A stretch of 64,000 bases of DNA from Psoroptes ovis. Lineage: Eukaryota > Arthropoda > Arachnida > Sarcoptiformes > Psoroptidae. The translations under genes were made by a program, and so were the position numbers. The notes under the pieces were generated by a model. That model made no database searches. It saw nothing but the letters and a program-made list of their open reading frames with translations, and was not told the origin of the DNA. The stretch spans positions 186,001-250,000 of the forward strand of contig PQWQ01000038.1 of assembly GCA_002943765.1 (NCBI GenBank). The letters run 5' to 3'. Shown here one piece after another: positions 21,852 to 34,360 of the stretch; within the stretch, counting starts at the first letter, position 1; the number at the start of each line of letters is the position of its first letter.

Positions 21852-23994
21852 ATGTCCAATTCAATCCTACAAACCCTGATCAAAACCTATTGTCTTTATT
21901 CATTTATTTGTTTTGATCATGATTCAACTTCACTGATTGATTGTCCTAACGGCTGTCATTGTTATTCAGCATATTTTGGTGAGGTTATGCCCCTGTATAT
22001 TTCGGTATTTTGTATTAATGTTGTGATTTTAAATAGATGAAGATCTTTCCCGAAAAACCTTTAGTTTATATTGTAATCAAAGCGATTCAATCCAAGACAA
22101 GAGATTCGCAGACTTTCACCTGTTGAATACATTGGTTATTGATTTGACCCACAAACCTATTGATTTACAATCTAATCAATTTACATCAAAACAAGAAAAT
22201 TTGATTAATGTACAACATCTCGTGCTTCAAGGATTTACTGGAAGACTTAAAGATATTCAAAAGCCTTCAATATTTGATTGGTTGGATGTCGGTCAAATAC
22301 AAACATTATCATTGCTTGAATGGACAAATCGACAAATATTATTCGAACCGATTCGATTCAAATTCATTTTGCTTCAGCACTTTTCTCGATTACAAATTCT
22401 ACGGTTCGAATCATGTACATTGGAAATAATTGATCAAGATTTCAATGATATATCATTGTATCGATTACATACGCTGATTGTAAACGAATCTAAACTCAAA
22501 TATATACATCGTCATGCATTTCATCGAATCGCCAGACAATTTCGTAAGATCCAAATAACGAAAAATAAGCTAACCAATTTGAAATGGATAACTTCAATTC
22601 CAAGAACATTTGATTCACTTTGGTATTTAGATTTAAGTGAAAATCATTTGCGAATATTATCGATTGGTTTAATTGAAAAGCTTCCGAAACTTAAGGTTTT
22701 TTATGTACAAAAAAATAATTTTAAATATTTTCATTATGAATCATTACGAACACTGTTCGCTATTCAAGAATTTCGTTTATCTGGCCAAGATTCGACTAGT
22801 ATTTTATATATGAATGATCAAATGAAATGGTTAAATGAATCATTGCTGACCACAAGTGAAATTAGATCCATGTTTACCATTGATTCTTTCATTAATCATT
22901 ATTCATATTGTATTGTTGACAAGTCCATAATGAAAATTGATCAATTATTAACCGAATGGGCTGGAATGACATTTCGTTCATTTATTCCTGAAAAATTAAT
23001 CTTCCGAGATGATTCGAATCAAGGTATTGGTCACTTGGTGATTAATCAATGTGATATTAATCCACCTCAAATGAATGATCCAGTGTTTGTTGTTGGTTTA
23101 GAAATATCACGACAATTAATACGATATGAAGATTCATTTTTTCGAACCATATTTTGGTTAGAAGATTCTATGCACAAAACTAAAGCTATGCGTAATCTGA
23201 AACCTTCAATCAAACTGCCAATAATGGATGGTGATATGTTTGAACTATTGTCTACTGGGAAATCTAAGCGCTCATCAGCGCAAATCGAACTTTGGATCGA
23301 CACAATTGTTCATCTGTTAGATATTGCTTACATTAAAAATCATTACGTCATCTTTACCCTTTGGCCATATGAATTTTTTAAAAATTTAAAAATACCTGAT
23401 GATTGGTGGAAAGCACAGCGATTTCAAGATATTGTTTTGCGGCCGCTACTTGATGAAATTCAAGATCATCCCGCATTGATTGGTATTGAAATTGTTGATA
23501 AAGCTTTTCAATCGACGATACCTGATTTCCGAAAAGATTTCGATCCAGATTCCAATCGGGGTTGTCCATATAATGCAGAATTCATCAGACAAATTCAAGA
23601 CGAAATTAATTTCATTGAATTTCATATGTGGATGTTAACTGAAACAACAACAGGTAGCAAACCATTGATTGGTATCGGTATCGATAGCGATTGCAAACCA
23701 TGTTTACCATTATTACTTATTAAACAATGTGCATTCTCTATGAATTATGATCCCTTGGATTTCATAATCATTTACAGTCCATTCGATAACCCTAACACTG
23801 AATACGCTTATCAAAAATTGGCCACCAATTTCGATCAATGGTTTCAGCGACATCCGCTGATGAAACCTTTGAAAAGAATATTTTATTCCATTCATGGTGA
23901 TATTGTTAAATTGCCACCTGATCATGTTAAAATGTTGAAAAATTATACGATCGGTTACTATACACCACATTCATATGATCCGATCGATTTATAA
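21852..23994 (+). CDS. Extracellular LRR protein fused to a degenerate GH5-like domain, 694 aa
   Basis: Exons 21852-21978 and 22037-23994, intron 58 bp. The join restores an LRRNT-like Cys cap (CPNGCHC then LYCN across the splice), about residues 33-62. Residues about 70-300 hold irregular leucine-rich repeats (LWYLDLSENHLRILSIGLIEKLPKL is typical). From about 310 a GH5 endo-beta-mannanase-like fold follows: AYIKNHYVIFTLWPYEF, LRPLLDEIQDHPALIGIEIVDKAF. In GH5 the last block reads EIxNEP with the acid/base Glu; here it is EIVDKA (near 527-532), so Asn is Asp and Glu is Lys. A later nucleophile Glu is not evident either (IFYSIHGDIV). Probably secreted or surface-bound and not catalytic. The N-terminus is only weakly signal-like. 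Confidence 0.78.
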
Positions 23995-24579
23995 GATTTT
24001 GGATTAAAATTTTGAAGACCAATACAATGTTATTATAAGCAAACGATAGATGGCAGTCTTGTTTTTTTTTCAAAAAATTAAAATCAATGAAATTGATCAA
24101 AGGTTATTGTGTGCTGTAAACACAAATGAAAATTAATGCATTGACCATCATCCACCATTATTATTGTGTATTTCGATATCGATTATCATTGATGATCTAT
24201 CATTGGGTATATCCGAAATGATGGACTTTTAATATTTTTCGCTGATGATCGACTATTGATGAAATTGAAACTCAATTGAAATTGATGAATATTATAAAAT
24301 ATTAATGAATTTCTATGAGGTTTTATGCAGCAATGAATTGTGATTAATAATCAATATCAATGATGATAATGGATGAAAAACATTCTTTGGAATACCCGGG
24401 AACTCGGGAATCCATTGTTACAATTTTCATTTTTCCAATTTCTTGATCCAAATAATTCCTTATTGAATTCGATTGTTGTCACCAATACTAATGGTTTCGA
24501 CCAATACATTATTGATGATGATGATGATTATAATGATGAGGATTGTGATACCCCCTCTCTATTATTCATATTCATGTAT

Positions 24580-24660
24580 TTAGGTTGTCCAATAAGTTCT
24601 TGCCGATTTTCTTATTATTCTCTACTATAAAATCGGCAAAAACTTTACGGACGACCTAAT
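24580..24660 (+). repeat. Hairpin MITE, class B
   Basis: Left GGTTGTCCAATAAG; right CTTTACGGACGACCTAAT. Confidence 0.86.
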
Positions 24661-24748
24661 ATTATTGTCATCAAATGATGATTATGATCATCATGATGAT
24701 GATGATGAAAATATGATGAACTAAGCAAACTTTTTATTTATTCATATA

Positions 24749-24829
24749 TTAAGTTGTCCGAAAAGTTTTGGCCGATTTTTATTCAGCAACTCTATTGATC
24801 GAGCCGAATGAACTTTTCGGACAACCGAA
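24749..24829 (-). repeat. Hairpin MITE, class A
   Basis: GAGCCGAATGAAC on the right; left TTAAGTTGTCCG. Confidence 0.86.
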
Positions 24830-24929
24830 ATATTTATTCATTTCTCTGGTTGTGATGACACAACAACAACGACCAGGACCAATAACAATGTGATTATTAG
24901 TCCATTACTAGATATTTATTTATTTATTA

Positions 24930-25012
24930 TTAGGTTGTCCGCAAAGTTTTCCACCGGTTATATCATAGAAAATCATTAAGAAATCGTCAGAAAACTTTTC
25001 GGACAACTTAAT
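24930..25012 (-). repeat. Hairpin MITE, class B
   Basis: Inner arm diverged: GTTTTCCACCGGTTATATC. Left has GTCCGCAAAG, as in class C. Confidence 0.82.
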
Positions 25013-25113
25013 ATCATTTTTCATTTATGAATTCAATTCTTCAAGTTGAAAACAACAAGGGCGAAAAAAGAAAAATTGATGAATCCGTTGAAAGCTAAAT
25101 AACGAAACCAAAC

Positions 25114-25178
25114 ACAAATATGAAATGAATGAAATGAAAATGCATTTCATTTCATTCATTCATTCATTTCATATTTGT
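25114..25178. repeat. 65-bp near-perfect palindrome
   Basis: ACAAATATGAAATGAATGAA on the left is mirrored by the complement ending TTCATATTTGT; built of ATTC/GAAT units with almost no loop. Not a main-family MITE. Confidence 0.75.
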
Positions 25179-25201
25179 AATAATGGTGGATATGCCAATA
25201 T

Positions 25202-25240
25202 CAATCCTTATGATTTGGCATAAGCAAAGCATAAGGATTG
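25202..25240. repeat. Small hairpin CAATCCTTATG...CATAAGGATTG
   Basis: 11-bp perfect arms with a 17-base loop, 24 bp after the palindrome at 25114-25178. Confidence 0.7.
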
Positions 25241-25431
25241 GGCCTCCAAAGCTTAAGCATTATTTTTTTCCGATTTTCGGAAAAATTTCGGGAAAATTTT
25301 CCCCGAAAATTTTTTCCCATTGTATTCTAATGGATTCTTGAATATGAAAATAGAAAAAGTGAATATCGCTCTCATATGCATATTGGATTTTATTTCAAAA
25401 TTTTCTTATAAGAATTTTTCTTATGAAAATA

Positions 25432-25515
25432 TTAAGGCTGTCCGAAAAGTTTTGGCCGATTTTCATGCGGCACCTCTATTCGATTAAGCCGAATGAACTT
25501 TTCGGACAACCTAAT
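25432..25515 (-). repeat. Hairpin MITE, class A
   Basis: Left TTAAGGCTGTCCG, right GGACAACCTAAT. Confidence 0.88.
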
Positions 25516-26670
25516 CTTTTAAAATTTTTTTTTTTAAATGACCTTAGAGAATATTCATTCATTCTGCTTAATTTTCTCGTATATAATTCTTTGAATACTC
25601 TCTTGTATATTGATCACTTTGAAATGTGTTTTATTTGAATTTTTTTCTCCAAAAAAATCTTTCATTTTCTTGCATTTCATATCGGTTCAGAAACATCATT
25701 GTGGCTTTCGAATTGATTTTGTATACTTTCAAATTGGTTCAAATTTAGTATTTAGTGTAGTATTCAATCGAGTAATTGCCATTTATTTATTTATTTATCG
25801 ATTTTTTACTTCGACTTTGACTTTAAATTTTTTATTAATTTACTTTTTTATTGTGTAATTGTAAAATGAATATGACTAAATGGCTTGAGTGAATCAAGCT
25901 CCAAATGATTGAATGATTGGTATAATTTCTCGAAAATGAGAATTAGAATTAGATGAATTTCATTGAATTTCCATTCAAAATCGACCAAGAATATGAACAA
26001 ACGTGGCTCCTTTTAACCCTTTTTACTGAGATTTTCTGTAATTTCTTTGATTTCGAAACTGATTTTTTCCCCTCGATGATTGCCAATTATGAAAGGGTGC
26101 AATTAGACATTTCTTATGTTTTTCAGCTGCTTTGCGTGTATTCAAATTTTATTACCGTGAATCTTACTGAAATGAAATCGAAATCGAATTTGAATGAAAT
26201 CGAAATTGAAATGGCAAAATCGATAGAGTTTTACCCCTTTTGAAATTTTGACTTTTGAATTTTTCAATTGTAAATGTGTACTGTCATTGTATAACACTTT
26301 GTGGCTATAGATCTTTGAATTATATCTCAAAAATCAATTGATTTTTCTTCATTTATTCAAAAAATTCAGTTATAACATAAGTTACAATATCTCAATTATA
26401 TCAATTATTTGAATCCATTGGTTTTCATATCTTAGATTTATCATTATTATTGCTGGTGTTATTATTATGATTATTTCGACATACGTACATTATTGATTAT
26501 TTCGCTAATTTTTCAAATCAAACATATCTAAATACAAAGTATCGATTTGCCAATATTTGAAATTGAATTATGTCAATGAATCATGTATAATATAATAATG
26601 AGCATATTTGATTAACCTGTGTTTGAATATTCATAATGTTATGAGATATTACCATTCATTGACTATTGTA

Positions 26671-26744
26671 TTAGGTTGTCCGAAAAGTTGCGGTTTTCTT
26701 GAGCAACTCTGATTAAGCCGAATAAACTTTTCGGACAATCTAAT
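26671..26744 (-). repeat. Hairpin MITE, class A, short
   Basis: About 74 bp: the inner left half is shortened (GTTGCGGTTTTCTTGAG). Confidence 0.85.
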
Positions 26745-27277
26745 ATCTGGTTTTGCGTTTAAGATTTACAAAGTTGCCAAACTTAATCATTTGATCATAA
26801 CTAAGATATTCATATTGTGATGGTCGTTGATTTTGAACTATTCATTTTCAAAGTTTTTTTTTCCAGGGTTATACCCTAATGCATTTGATGCTGTCCAAGA
26901 TTGAAACAATTAATGTTTCAATTTTTCGATGCCATGATATGGTCAAATAATCATTCATAGTTTCATTCATTTATTCATTGAATTGTTCGCAGACCAAAGC
27001 GGCCAAATTGACAGAAATCTTAATATTTTTTGGCTTCAAAGTTTTTCAAAGCAATTATTTTATTTTTTACGCCGAGATTATCATTGACAAACTTTTTTTT
27101 CTTTGATTCAAAAAGCTTAAAGCTTGAATCCATTTAATTGTAGAACAAATGGTGCATATGTTTCATATCGAAGATTGAAATGAATTGAGTATATGCATGA
27201 TTAACATTCATGAAGCTGGTGCTGTTATTCACACACACACACAAATGTAATCGAATATTAGCATTATTATAATGCAT

Positions 27278-27356
27278 AAGGTTTTCCGGAAAGTTTTGGT
27301 CGATTTTCATTACCGATTCTATTGATTAAGCCGAATGAACTTTTCGGACAACCTAA
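27278..27356 (-). repeat. Hairpin MITE, class A, variant shared with 39469
   Basis: Shares GTTTTCCGGAAAG at the left end and TACCGATTCTATTGATTAAG inside with the copy at 39469-39544. Confidence 0.88.
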
Positions 27357-27601
27357 CCTAATATAAAAAGCCTAATTTGAATTAGTTTTAATTCAAATCA
27401 GTTTATGGTTGTTTCTATTTAATTGTTTCATTCATTTATTGTAATTCTTCTTTGTGATAATGACCGTTTTGTTCCTCCTCGATCCATGTGGCAACGTATG
27501 CTAACGTTTAGCCCATGGCTTCAAAAAATTGCTCTTGGGCCCAGGAAAAACAGCAGCACATTAACCTTAACCGAGCTTGGTTGAACCTCTTTAAACAATT
27601 A

Positions 27602-27682
27602 AATTGGTTGTCCCATAAGTTCTTGCCGTTTTTTAGTTTTTTTCCCATTCGAAAAACAGCCAGAACTTATGGGACAACCAAT
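27602..27682 (+). repeat. Hairpin MITE, class C, symmetric ends
   Basis: First 20 bases of each arm are perfectly complementary (TTGGTTGTCCCATAAGTTCT). Confidence 0.9.
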
Positions 27683-27824
27683 TTAATTCCTTATTTCCTC
27701 GTAATTATTTCTTATTTCTTTGCCATCGTTTTGTATGTGATGTTTTCTTAATCAAAACTAATTTGAATATTATTTAAATAATGATATTTTTTATTTCGAA
27801 ATGAATGTGAATTTATATATATGA

Positions 27825-27906
27825 AAGGTTGTCCGAAAAGTTTCATCGGCTTAATTGAATAGAAAGTTGCTGATTGAAAAATGGGCAAAACTTTTCGGAC
27901 AACCTT
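27825..27906 (+). repeat. Hairpin MITE, class A
   Basis: AAGGTTGTCCGAAAAGTTTCATCGGC left; right CGGACAACCTTATAT. Confidence 0.87.
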
Positions 27907-28287
27907 ATATATGGTTCCTAACCACTGGTATAGTTTATAGAGAGAAAGCACAAAGGAAAACCCTTTTATTTCTTATTATTATTCATTTTGATTTTCTCCC
28001 TTTTGATTGGCAACTAGAAGCATTTGTGGCTTTCAATTCTTCTTCGCTTTGATAATTCCAAAGGAGAAAATTGAGTAAAATAAGTTTAAGAAAAAAAACT
28101 TTAAGAAAAGTGAATAAAATGAATTGAATTTCTTACGAACGATTATTTTCCATTGAAATGATATTCTCTTCAAAAGAAGGTTTTTATTCGGTGGTTGCTG
28201 GTGATATTAATTCAAATATTTTGGCAATCTCTTCACAATTCACTGGAGGATACATTGACTACCAATGCATGTGCATGCAAATTTCGT

Positions 28288-28368
28288 TTGGTTGTCCGAA
28301 AAGTTTATTCGGCTTAATCAATCGATAATTGCTCGAGAAAATTGGCCAAAACTTTTGGGACAACCGAA
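28288..28368 (+). repeat. Hairpin MITE, class A
   Basis: Right terminus TTTTGGGACAACCGAA carries C to G changes. Confidence 0.85.
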
Positions 28369-28488
28369 ATACACCGTGCATTTTAAGACTACATATTATA
28401 TCGATTAGCTTTTTTATTTTCCGACGTTTTACCCATTTGTTTCGTAATTCTCTGTCTCTCTCTGTGTGTGTGTGTGTGTCTGTAACTA

Positions 28489-28568
28489 TTAGGTTGTCTG
28501 AAAAGTTCTGGCCGATTATATCGTAAGGAATTTTGAGAAAATCGGCCAGAACTTTTCGGACAATCTAA
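28489..28568 (-). repeat. Hairpin MITE, class B
   Basis: Inner arms GGCCGAT/ATCGGCC; left end GTCTGAAAAG. Lies beside a (TG)n run. Confidence 0.87.
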
Positions 28569-28703
28569 TATATCATTATCATTATTATATTAAGCTATCA
28601 TTTTCATTAGACTCAAGGGCAATTTGTTAATTGATTTTCATTATTTGATTTGATTTGGGTTTTGTGAACCTCAAAATATTTGATTTAAAATGTTTTTGAT
28701 TTA

Positions 28704-28786
28704 TCAAGTTTGTCCGGAAAGTATTTGCCGGTTTTATCGCAGAAAATCATTGTAAAATCGGCAAAAACTTTCCGGACCAACCTAAT
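28704..28786 (-). repeat. Hairpin MITE, class B
   Basis: Left CAAGTTTGTCCGGAAAG, right CTTTCCGGACCAACCTAAT. Confidence 0.87.
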
Positions 28787-29672
28787 AATTTGTTAGTTGT
28801 TTCAACTGAAACATTTTCAACTGTGATTTCATTTTCGATTCAAATGAGTCTTTAGACCTCTGAAATTCTTGTACATATCAATCAGTATATAATGATGATT
28901 GGTGTTGTCCAACCAGCCAAATTATGCAAATTATCATTATTTTCATTGGTTGATGATTATTGAATAATTTAAAATATTTAAAATTCACCAAAAATATAAA
29001 TATCCATACGCTAACAGGCTATAGGCTTAGGCTAATGAGTATTTTTTCGATTTTTGGTTCGCTCGTTATTCACCTGAAATAATGAATTTTGTCTGCCAAA
29101 TTTTTCATGTTAAATAATGGTTTATATTTACCATAATAATAAATTTCAAATCGGTTACGTGCATTCAATGTTTATGGCTATAGTTCGTGTGTCTATTTCA
29201 CGAGACTCATATTCAATTCAAAATACATTATTAGAGACTACTCATTGAAATATACTTATTCATATTGAAAATCAATCTGAATAAATTGAATTTAAATTTT
29301 CTTCATTTTTTTTTTTTTGGCCCGAATAGGGGACCAAACAAAATCTGCATAAAGTAGTCTATAGTCTAAGTTCATTGAAATGAAATTCAATGAAATTTTC
29401 TTCGAATATTATTGATTTCAATTTGAATCAATTTTGATTTGATGAAAGTGATTTTCCATAGTGAATAAAATTATTTTTTGAGATTCATGGATTCACGGAT
29501 TCAAGTCCTTATTTGCAGTCATATTCAATTCGGTGCAATCATCATATGGCTGATATATTCCTCTCAGTACCACTGTGAATTGAGCAAGAATTTATTCTTG
29601 GTTCTGTTCAGCTCAGAAGCGAAATGAATTAAATGAATCCAATTTAATCTGAATTCGTATTGAATTTATACC

Positions 29673-29755
29673 TTAGGCTGTCCGGAAAGTTTTGGCCGAT
29701 TTTCATCAAGTAACTCTCGATTGATTAAGCCGAATGAACTTTTCGGACAGCCTAA
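29673..29755 (-). repeat. Hairpin MITE, class A
   Basis: Both ends end in the GGCTGTCC/GGACAGCC variant. Confidence 0.89.
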
Positions 29756-30072
29756 TACATTAATAAACACACGCATTTGATTGTTTGCGTAAGATGGTGG
29801 CGGATCCGATTAATGGGTGAAACGATTTTTAGTAGTTTTGCTGCATTTGTGGAGCTCTGTCAATGCCATTCACTGCTATTAACGATGCTTGTTGTTGTTG
29901 TTGTTTTCACAGTCGTTTTGCTTCTGTATTGGAATCCATTATTGATGAATTATTGAAGAATTATGATAGAATTATTATTAATATTTGTTAATAGAATTTC
30001 AAAAAAAAATTAAAATCTAGTGTTGTACATCGCTCGTACATATGCGTTTGAAAAAAAAAAATGAAATTCTAT

Positions 30073-30158
30073 ATTAGGTTGTCCGAAAAGTTTTGGCTGA
30101 TTTTCATCCGGCAACTCTATTCGATTAAGCCGAATGAACTTTTCGGACAACAGCCTAA
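30073..30158 (-). repeat. Hairpin MITE, class A
   Basis: Right terminus GGACAACAGCCTAATA has a 3-base insertion. Confidence 0.88.
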
Positions 30159-30362
30159 TATGTTTCAATTTTTTTAATTCTTAACATTTTTCAACAATCA
30201 ATTTTTATGTTTTTTTGAAACAATTTTTCAAAATTTTTTTCGATGAAATGTGTTCCATGTTACATGTTTTTTACTTCAGTATAATTTTCAGTCAAACAAA
30301 CAAATAATTTGTCCAAAATTAAGTGCTAAGAAGATTAGCCAAAAATTGATGATGATGATAAT

Positions 30363-30443
30363 ATTAGGTTGTCCGAAAAGTTCTTGCCAATTTTCCAATT
30401 ATTTTCTACGGTATAATCGACAAGTACTTTTCGGACAACCTAA
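30363..30443 (+). repeat. Hairpin MITE, class B
   Basis: Intact TTAGGTTGTCCG and CGGACAACCTAATA; inner arm TTGCCAAT. Confidence 0.9.
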
Positions 30444-30570
30444 TACAAATGAATGTTAGTGAATTGTTTTTTTTATTGTTTTGAAAAATTGAAAAATTCA
30501 AAAAAAATACATGGGCGTCTTCCCATTGAATTTTTACTCAAAAGTTTTTTCGTTTGTTTGTTTGATATCA

Positions 30571-30651
30571 GAGGGTTGTCCGGAAAGTTTTAGCCGATTT
30601 TCCAATCGAGCAAATCTATTAAGCCGAAGCAAATTTTCGGACAGCCTAATA
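30571..30651 (-). repeat. Hairpin MITE, class A
   Basis: Right half AAGCCGAAGCAAATTTTCGGACAGCCTAAT, diverged inside. Confidence 0.84.
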
Positions 30652-31218
30652 TTTCAAAGCAAATAAACAAACATTCGATGATGATGATACGATGATGTCC
30701 GAAGGCGTCATTAGGGTCCCGTTCATTTATATTTGTATCAATTAAAATTATCTGACAATCAATTTATGCTCTTTGTCTTCCTTTGAATTATGTTTAAGGC
30801 CAGAAATTATAAACTTTTCATTATTAACTGGCTGTTGGTTGTTGGTTGATATATTTGGTTGATTTGGTGAGTTTTTGGGTTCACTTTATTTGGTTTATTT
30901 ATTTGTTTTTTTTATACAAAATTTGTGTGTGGGCCTTTAGTGCATTTATGTGTGTGACTATAAATTAATCTAAAATCGATCATATAAACGGGAATAGACG
31001 AAGACGATAATGATTTCCACATCATCAAACGATATTTTCTTTAGTTTTCTGGTCAATTTTTTTTTTGTTTGGTTCGGTTTATCTCATATTCCATTTGATT
31101 TGACCAAATGAAATATGTTTTCACACATATTCATGGACATTCAATGCCGGTTTTGTTTAAATGTTATTTTAGCGAGAGAAAAAATTGAAAATTGAACATT
31201 CATTATTCAATTGATTAT

Positions 31219-31249
31219 CCACAAATATCGATATCTTCGATATTTGTGG
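31219..31249. repeat. 31-bp palindrome CCACAAATATCG...
   Basis: CCACAAATATCGA and TCGATATTTGTGG flank a few bases; not a main-family MITE. Confidence 0.7.
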
Positions 31250-31404
31250 TTATTATCACCCATTATTTTTATGCTATTATTGGTGCCCATTATTTTGGGC
31301 CCATGGTCCCCAGAAAACGATTCATTTCGGTCCCAAAGAAAAATTATTTCATATTTTTTACATAAAAATGTCTTTATTATTATTTTCTTTGATATTTGAT
31401 AATT

Positions 31405-31488
31405 ATTAGGTTGTCCCATAAGTTCTTGCCGTTTTTTAATTTTTTTTTTCATTCGAAAAACGGCAAGAACTTTGCGGACAACCCAATA
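31405..31488 (+). repeat. Hairpin MITE, class C
   Basis: Unlike termini: left GTCCCATAAG, right complement GTCCGCAAAG; inner arms perfect (GTTCTTGCCGTTTTT). Confidence 0.9.
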
Positions 31489-32234
31489 TAATGACCGATT
31501 TTCTTTAGGCTCTCTTCATCTGGTTCCGAAATAAGATTCATATTTCTTCAATAATAACAATGGTGACAAATATTCTCAAATATTTCCCAAATATTGTATG
31601 AAATTACCATAATTATCTAATTAATCAGGATTTTTTTTCCCATTTGTCATCGTCGCCCGATGAAAATGTAAATTTTTCAGTGTTTCTTTGGCCCAGAAAT
31701 CGGGTCCTTAATAAGCTTATTGATTGATTGTTTTCCTTGTTTTTTCATTTCAATTCATAAATCAATATTCAATATCGATTATCGACAATTAATTATTTCA
31801 ATTAATTTGTGTCTATATCAAGGTGGTGATATATTTGCTAGGGGGTCAACCGCAAATATATTTATTTGTGTGTTTCTGGCTCAGGAATGCCAAGAATCAA
31901 GAATTTCAAATGAATTGAAAGAGCCTTGTGCCTTATTGCCAAAATAATTTGCATATATTTTTTGTTTGTTTGTCACTGATTTTGTGAATGGTGTCAGTGA
32001 ATGGTGAACCAACCAACAAACCAAAATGGAAATTATCATGACAATTGCACCAATCAAAAACAATTCAACAATGTGTGTGAAGGGTACATGTCAGTGTTTT
32101 CTGTGTCTTCAATTACCAAATTTTGGTAATTTGATTGGAACGTACAGAGGGTGACAAGAAATGGCCGAAATCACAACCAGATTCTGATTGAATGAATGAT
32201 GATTGGAATGTTTTGAGAGGGCTGTATGTGTTGT

Positions 32235-32318
32235 ATTAGGTTGTCCGAAAAGTTCTGGTCGGTTTTCATGAACAACTTCGATTGATTAAGCCGAATGAAC
32301 TTTTCGGACAATCTAATA
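32235..32318 (-). repeat. Hairpin MITE, class A
   Basis: Left TTAGGTTGTCCG, right CGGACAATCTAATA. Confidence 0.89.
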
Positions 32319-32475
32319 TTATATAAATGTTTGTATGTGTGAATGTATAGCCTTTGCTTGTCTATGTCTTCAATGATGCACAATACAACATGTCTAAACA
32401 CTCACACACACACACATATCACTTTTAATTATTTTTCAACTTGTCTTTTGATTGTATTCGAATTGTTGTATCAAA

Positions 32476-32556
32476 ATGTTGTCCGAAAAATTCATTCGGC
32501 TCATTCACAATAGTGTTGCTCAATGAAAATCAGTCAGAATTTTTCGAACAGCCTGC
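32476..32556 (+). repeat. Hairpin MITE, class A, decayed
   Basis: Right end TTTTTCGAACAGCCTGCC; inner ATCAGTCAG. Confidence 0.78.
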
Positions 32557-33003
32557 CAATATATTCATATAAGCAGCAAACCCGAAACCAAAAAACACTG
32601 ATTCTTTGTACTTTTGAAATTTTTGACTGCGAAAGAATTCGCGAATATTCACCGAATACAATTTCGGCCCGATTGCCATTCATTTTGGGAAGATGGTTTT
32701 TGGGAAGATGATGCAACCAAACAACAAAAGAAAATGAAAGAAATGCCGATTGATTTAATTAAATTGTTTTTTTTGATGCTTTACATGACGTATGATGATG
32801 TTGGTGATGCTGGTGATCATGATGATTTGATTTTTTGATTTTTTTTGATATATCAAAAATAATAATAAAATGAAATAATTCGTCTATTATTTTATGTTAC
32901 CAATGAATGATAATAATAATGGGCATAGATACACGAATAGAAATGTATGCGTTATTTTCGATGAATTCAAAACGAAAATGAAGGCATTTACTATTTGAAA
33001 AAT

Positions 33004-33088
33004 TTTAGGTTGTCCAAAAAGTTCCATCGGCTTAATCAAGCGAGAGTTGCTTGATAAAAATTGGCCAAAACTTTTCGGACAACCTAAT
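33004..33088 (+). repeat. Hairpin MITE, class A
   Basis: Left TTAGGTTGTCCAAAAAG; right CGGACAACCTAATA. Confidence 0.88.
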
Positions 33089-33207
33089 AATATATTGAAA
33101 GCATTGAAAAAAAATGACAAAATGTCAGCATGTTTTTTTTGCGTGTCTGTTGTTGAATCGGGTTTATCCTCAGATAACTTGATCATCATTTCTATGATGA
33201 TAATATT

Positions 33208-33290
33208 ATTGGGTTGTGCGAAAAGTTCATTCGGCTAAATCGAATAGAGTTGATAATGAAAATCGACCAGAACTTTTCGGACAGCCCAAC
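33208..33290 (+). repeat. Hairpin MITE, class A
   Basis: Ends TTGGGTTGTGCG and CGGACAGCCCAA. Confidence 0.86.
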
Positions 33291-33624
33291 AGTATTTCTG
33301 CATTAAGACACATCTAAATGTTGAAATATTGTTTCTCTAAGCCAAAGTAAATGGCCAAAGAATCACAATTATTATTTGATTAACACCACACAAAAATAAT
33401 CAATCGATCAATGCGCTGTTTTTGTTTAATTTGATTCGATTCGATCTGATTTGATTTTATCATCGAACATCTTTTTATGGTCGTCGTCGTAGTCGTACAA
33501 CCGAACCAGCCAAAGAAGATAAATCCAAAGACATTTCGAAGATTTATCTGTGTAAAATCTTCTGGTTATTATTATCTCTTCAATCTTTAAGATATCAATT
33601 CTTTTTGACCAATTTTTATTTCGC

Positions 33625-33708
33625 TTAGATTGTCCAAAAAGTTCATTCGCCTTAATCAATCGAGAGTTGCTTGAGAAAATCGGCCAAAACTTTTCGTACA
33701 ACCTAATA
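33625..33708 (+). repeat. Hairpin MITE, class A
   Basis: Left TTAGATTGTCCAAAAAG, right TTTTCGTACAACCTAATA. Confidence 0.87.
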
Positions 33709-33878
33709 TTTACATACATTTCTTATACCTTCGTTTGTGTGTTTGTATTTGTCGATAGACAATAAATGATTTGAAATGGTGTAAATCTTTATACAATCTT
33801 TTTGATTTGATTTCGTTGAAGAATAATGGGAAATCATTTAATGATTTTTTCTTTAAATTTTTCTCCGAAAGCTTTGTA

Positions 33879-33958
33879 TTAGGCTGTCCGAAAAGTTCAT
33901 TCGGTTTAATCGAATAGAGTTGCTCGAGAAAATCCGTCAGAACTTTTCGAATAACCAA
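33879..33958 (+). repeat. Hairpin MITE, class A
   Basis: Left TTAGGCTGTCCG; right TTTTCGAATAACCAAA, decayed. Confidence 0.83.
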
Positions 33959-34278
33959 ATTTTTGATCAATTCATCCAAACACACATTTATATGGTTTTG
34001 ATTCAGTCTCGTTACTTTCTATCTCATCTCCAATTCCGTATGTCAATATACATATACAAGACGATCAACAATCGACCGACCGACAGATCGACCGACCAAC
34101 CGACAAAATAATACTAAATTGTTTTTTGATTTTTTTTTTTTTTGAATTTATTTATTTCGCTTTGAGTTGTAATGTTTGAACATTAAATTCTTTCATTTGG
34201 TGGATACAAAATAACTAATTTAGGCCATTTGAAAAGTTTTGAAAAAATCCAAGAATAAAAAAAAATTGTGTAAAAATA

Positions 34279-34360
34279 TTAGGTTGTCCGAAAAGTTTTT
34301 GCCAATTTTTTCAATGATTTTTCTACGATAGAATCGGCAAAAACTTTCCGGACAATCTAA
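34279..34360 (+). repeat. Hairpin MITE, class B
   Basis: Left TTAGGTTGTCCG, right CTTTCCGGACAATCTAATA. Confidence 0.9.
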
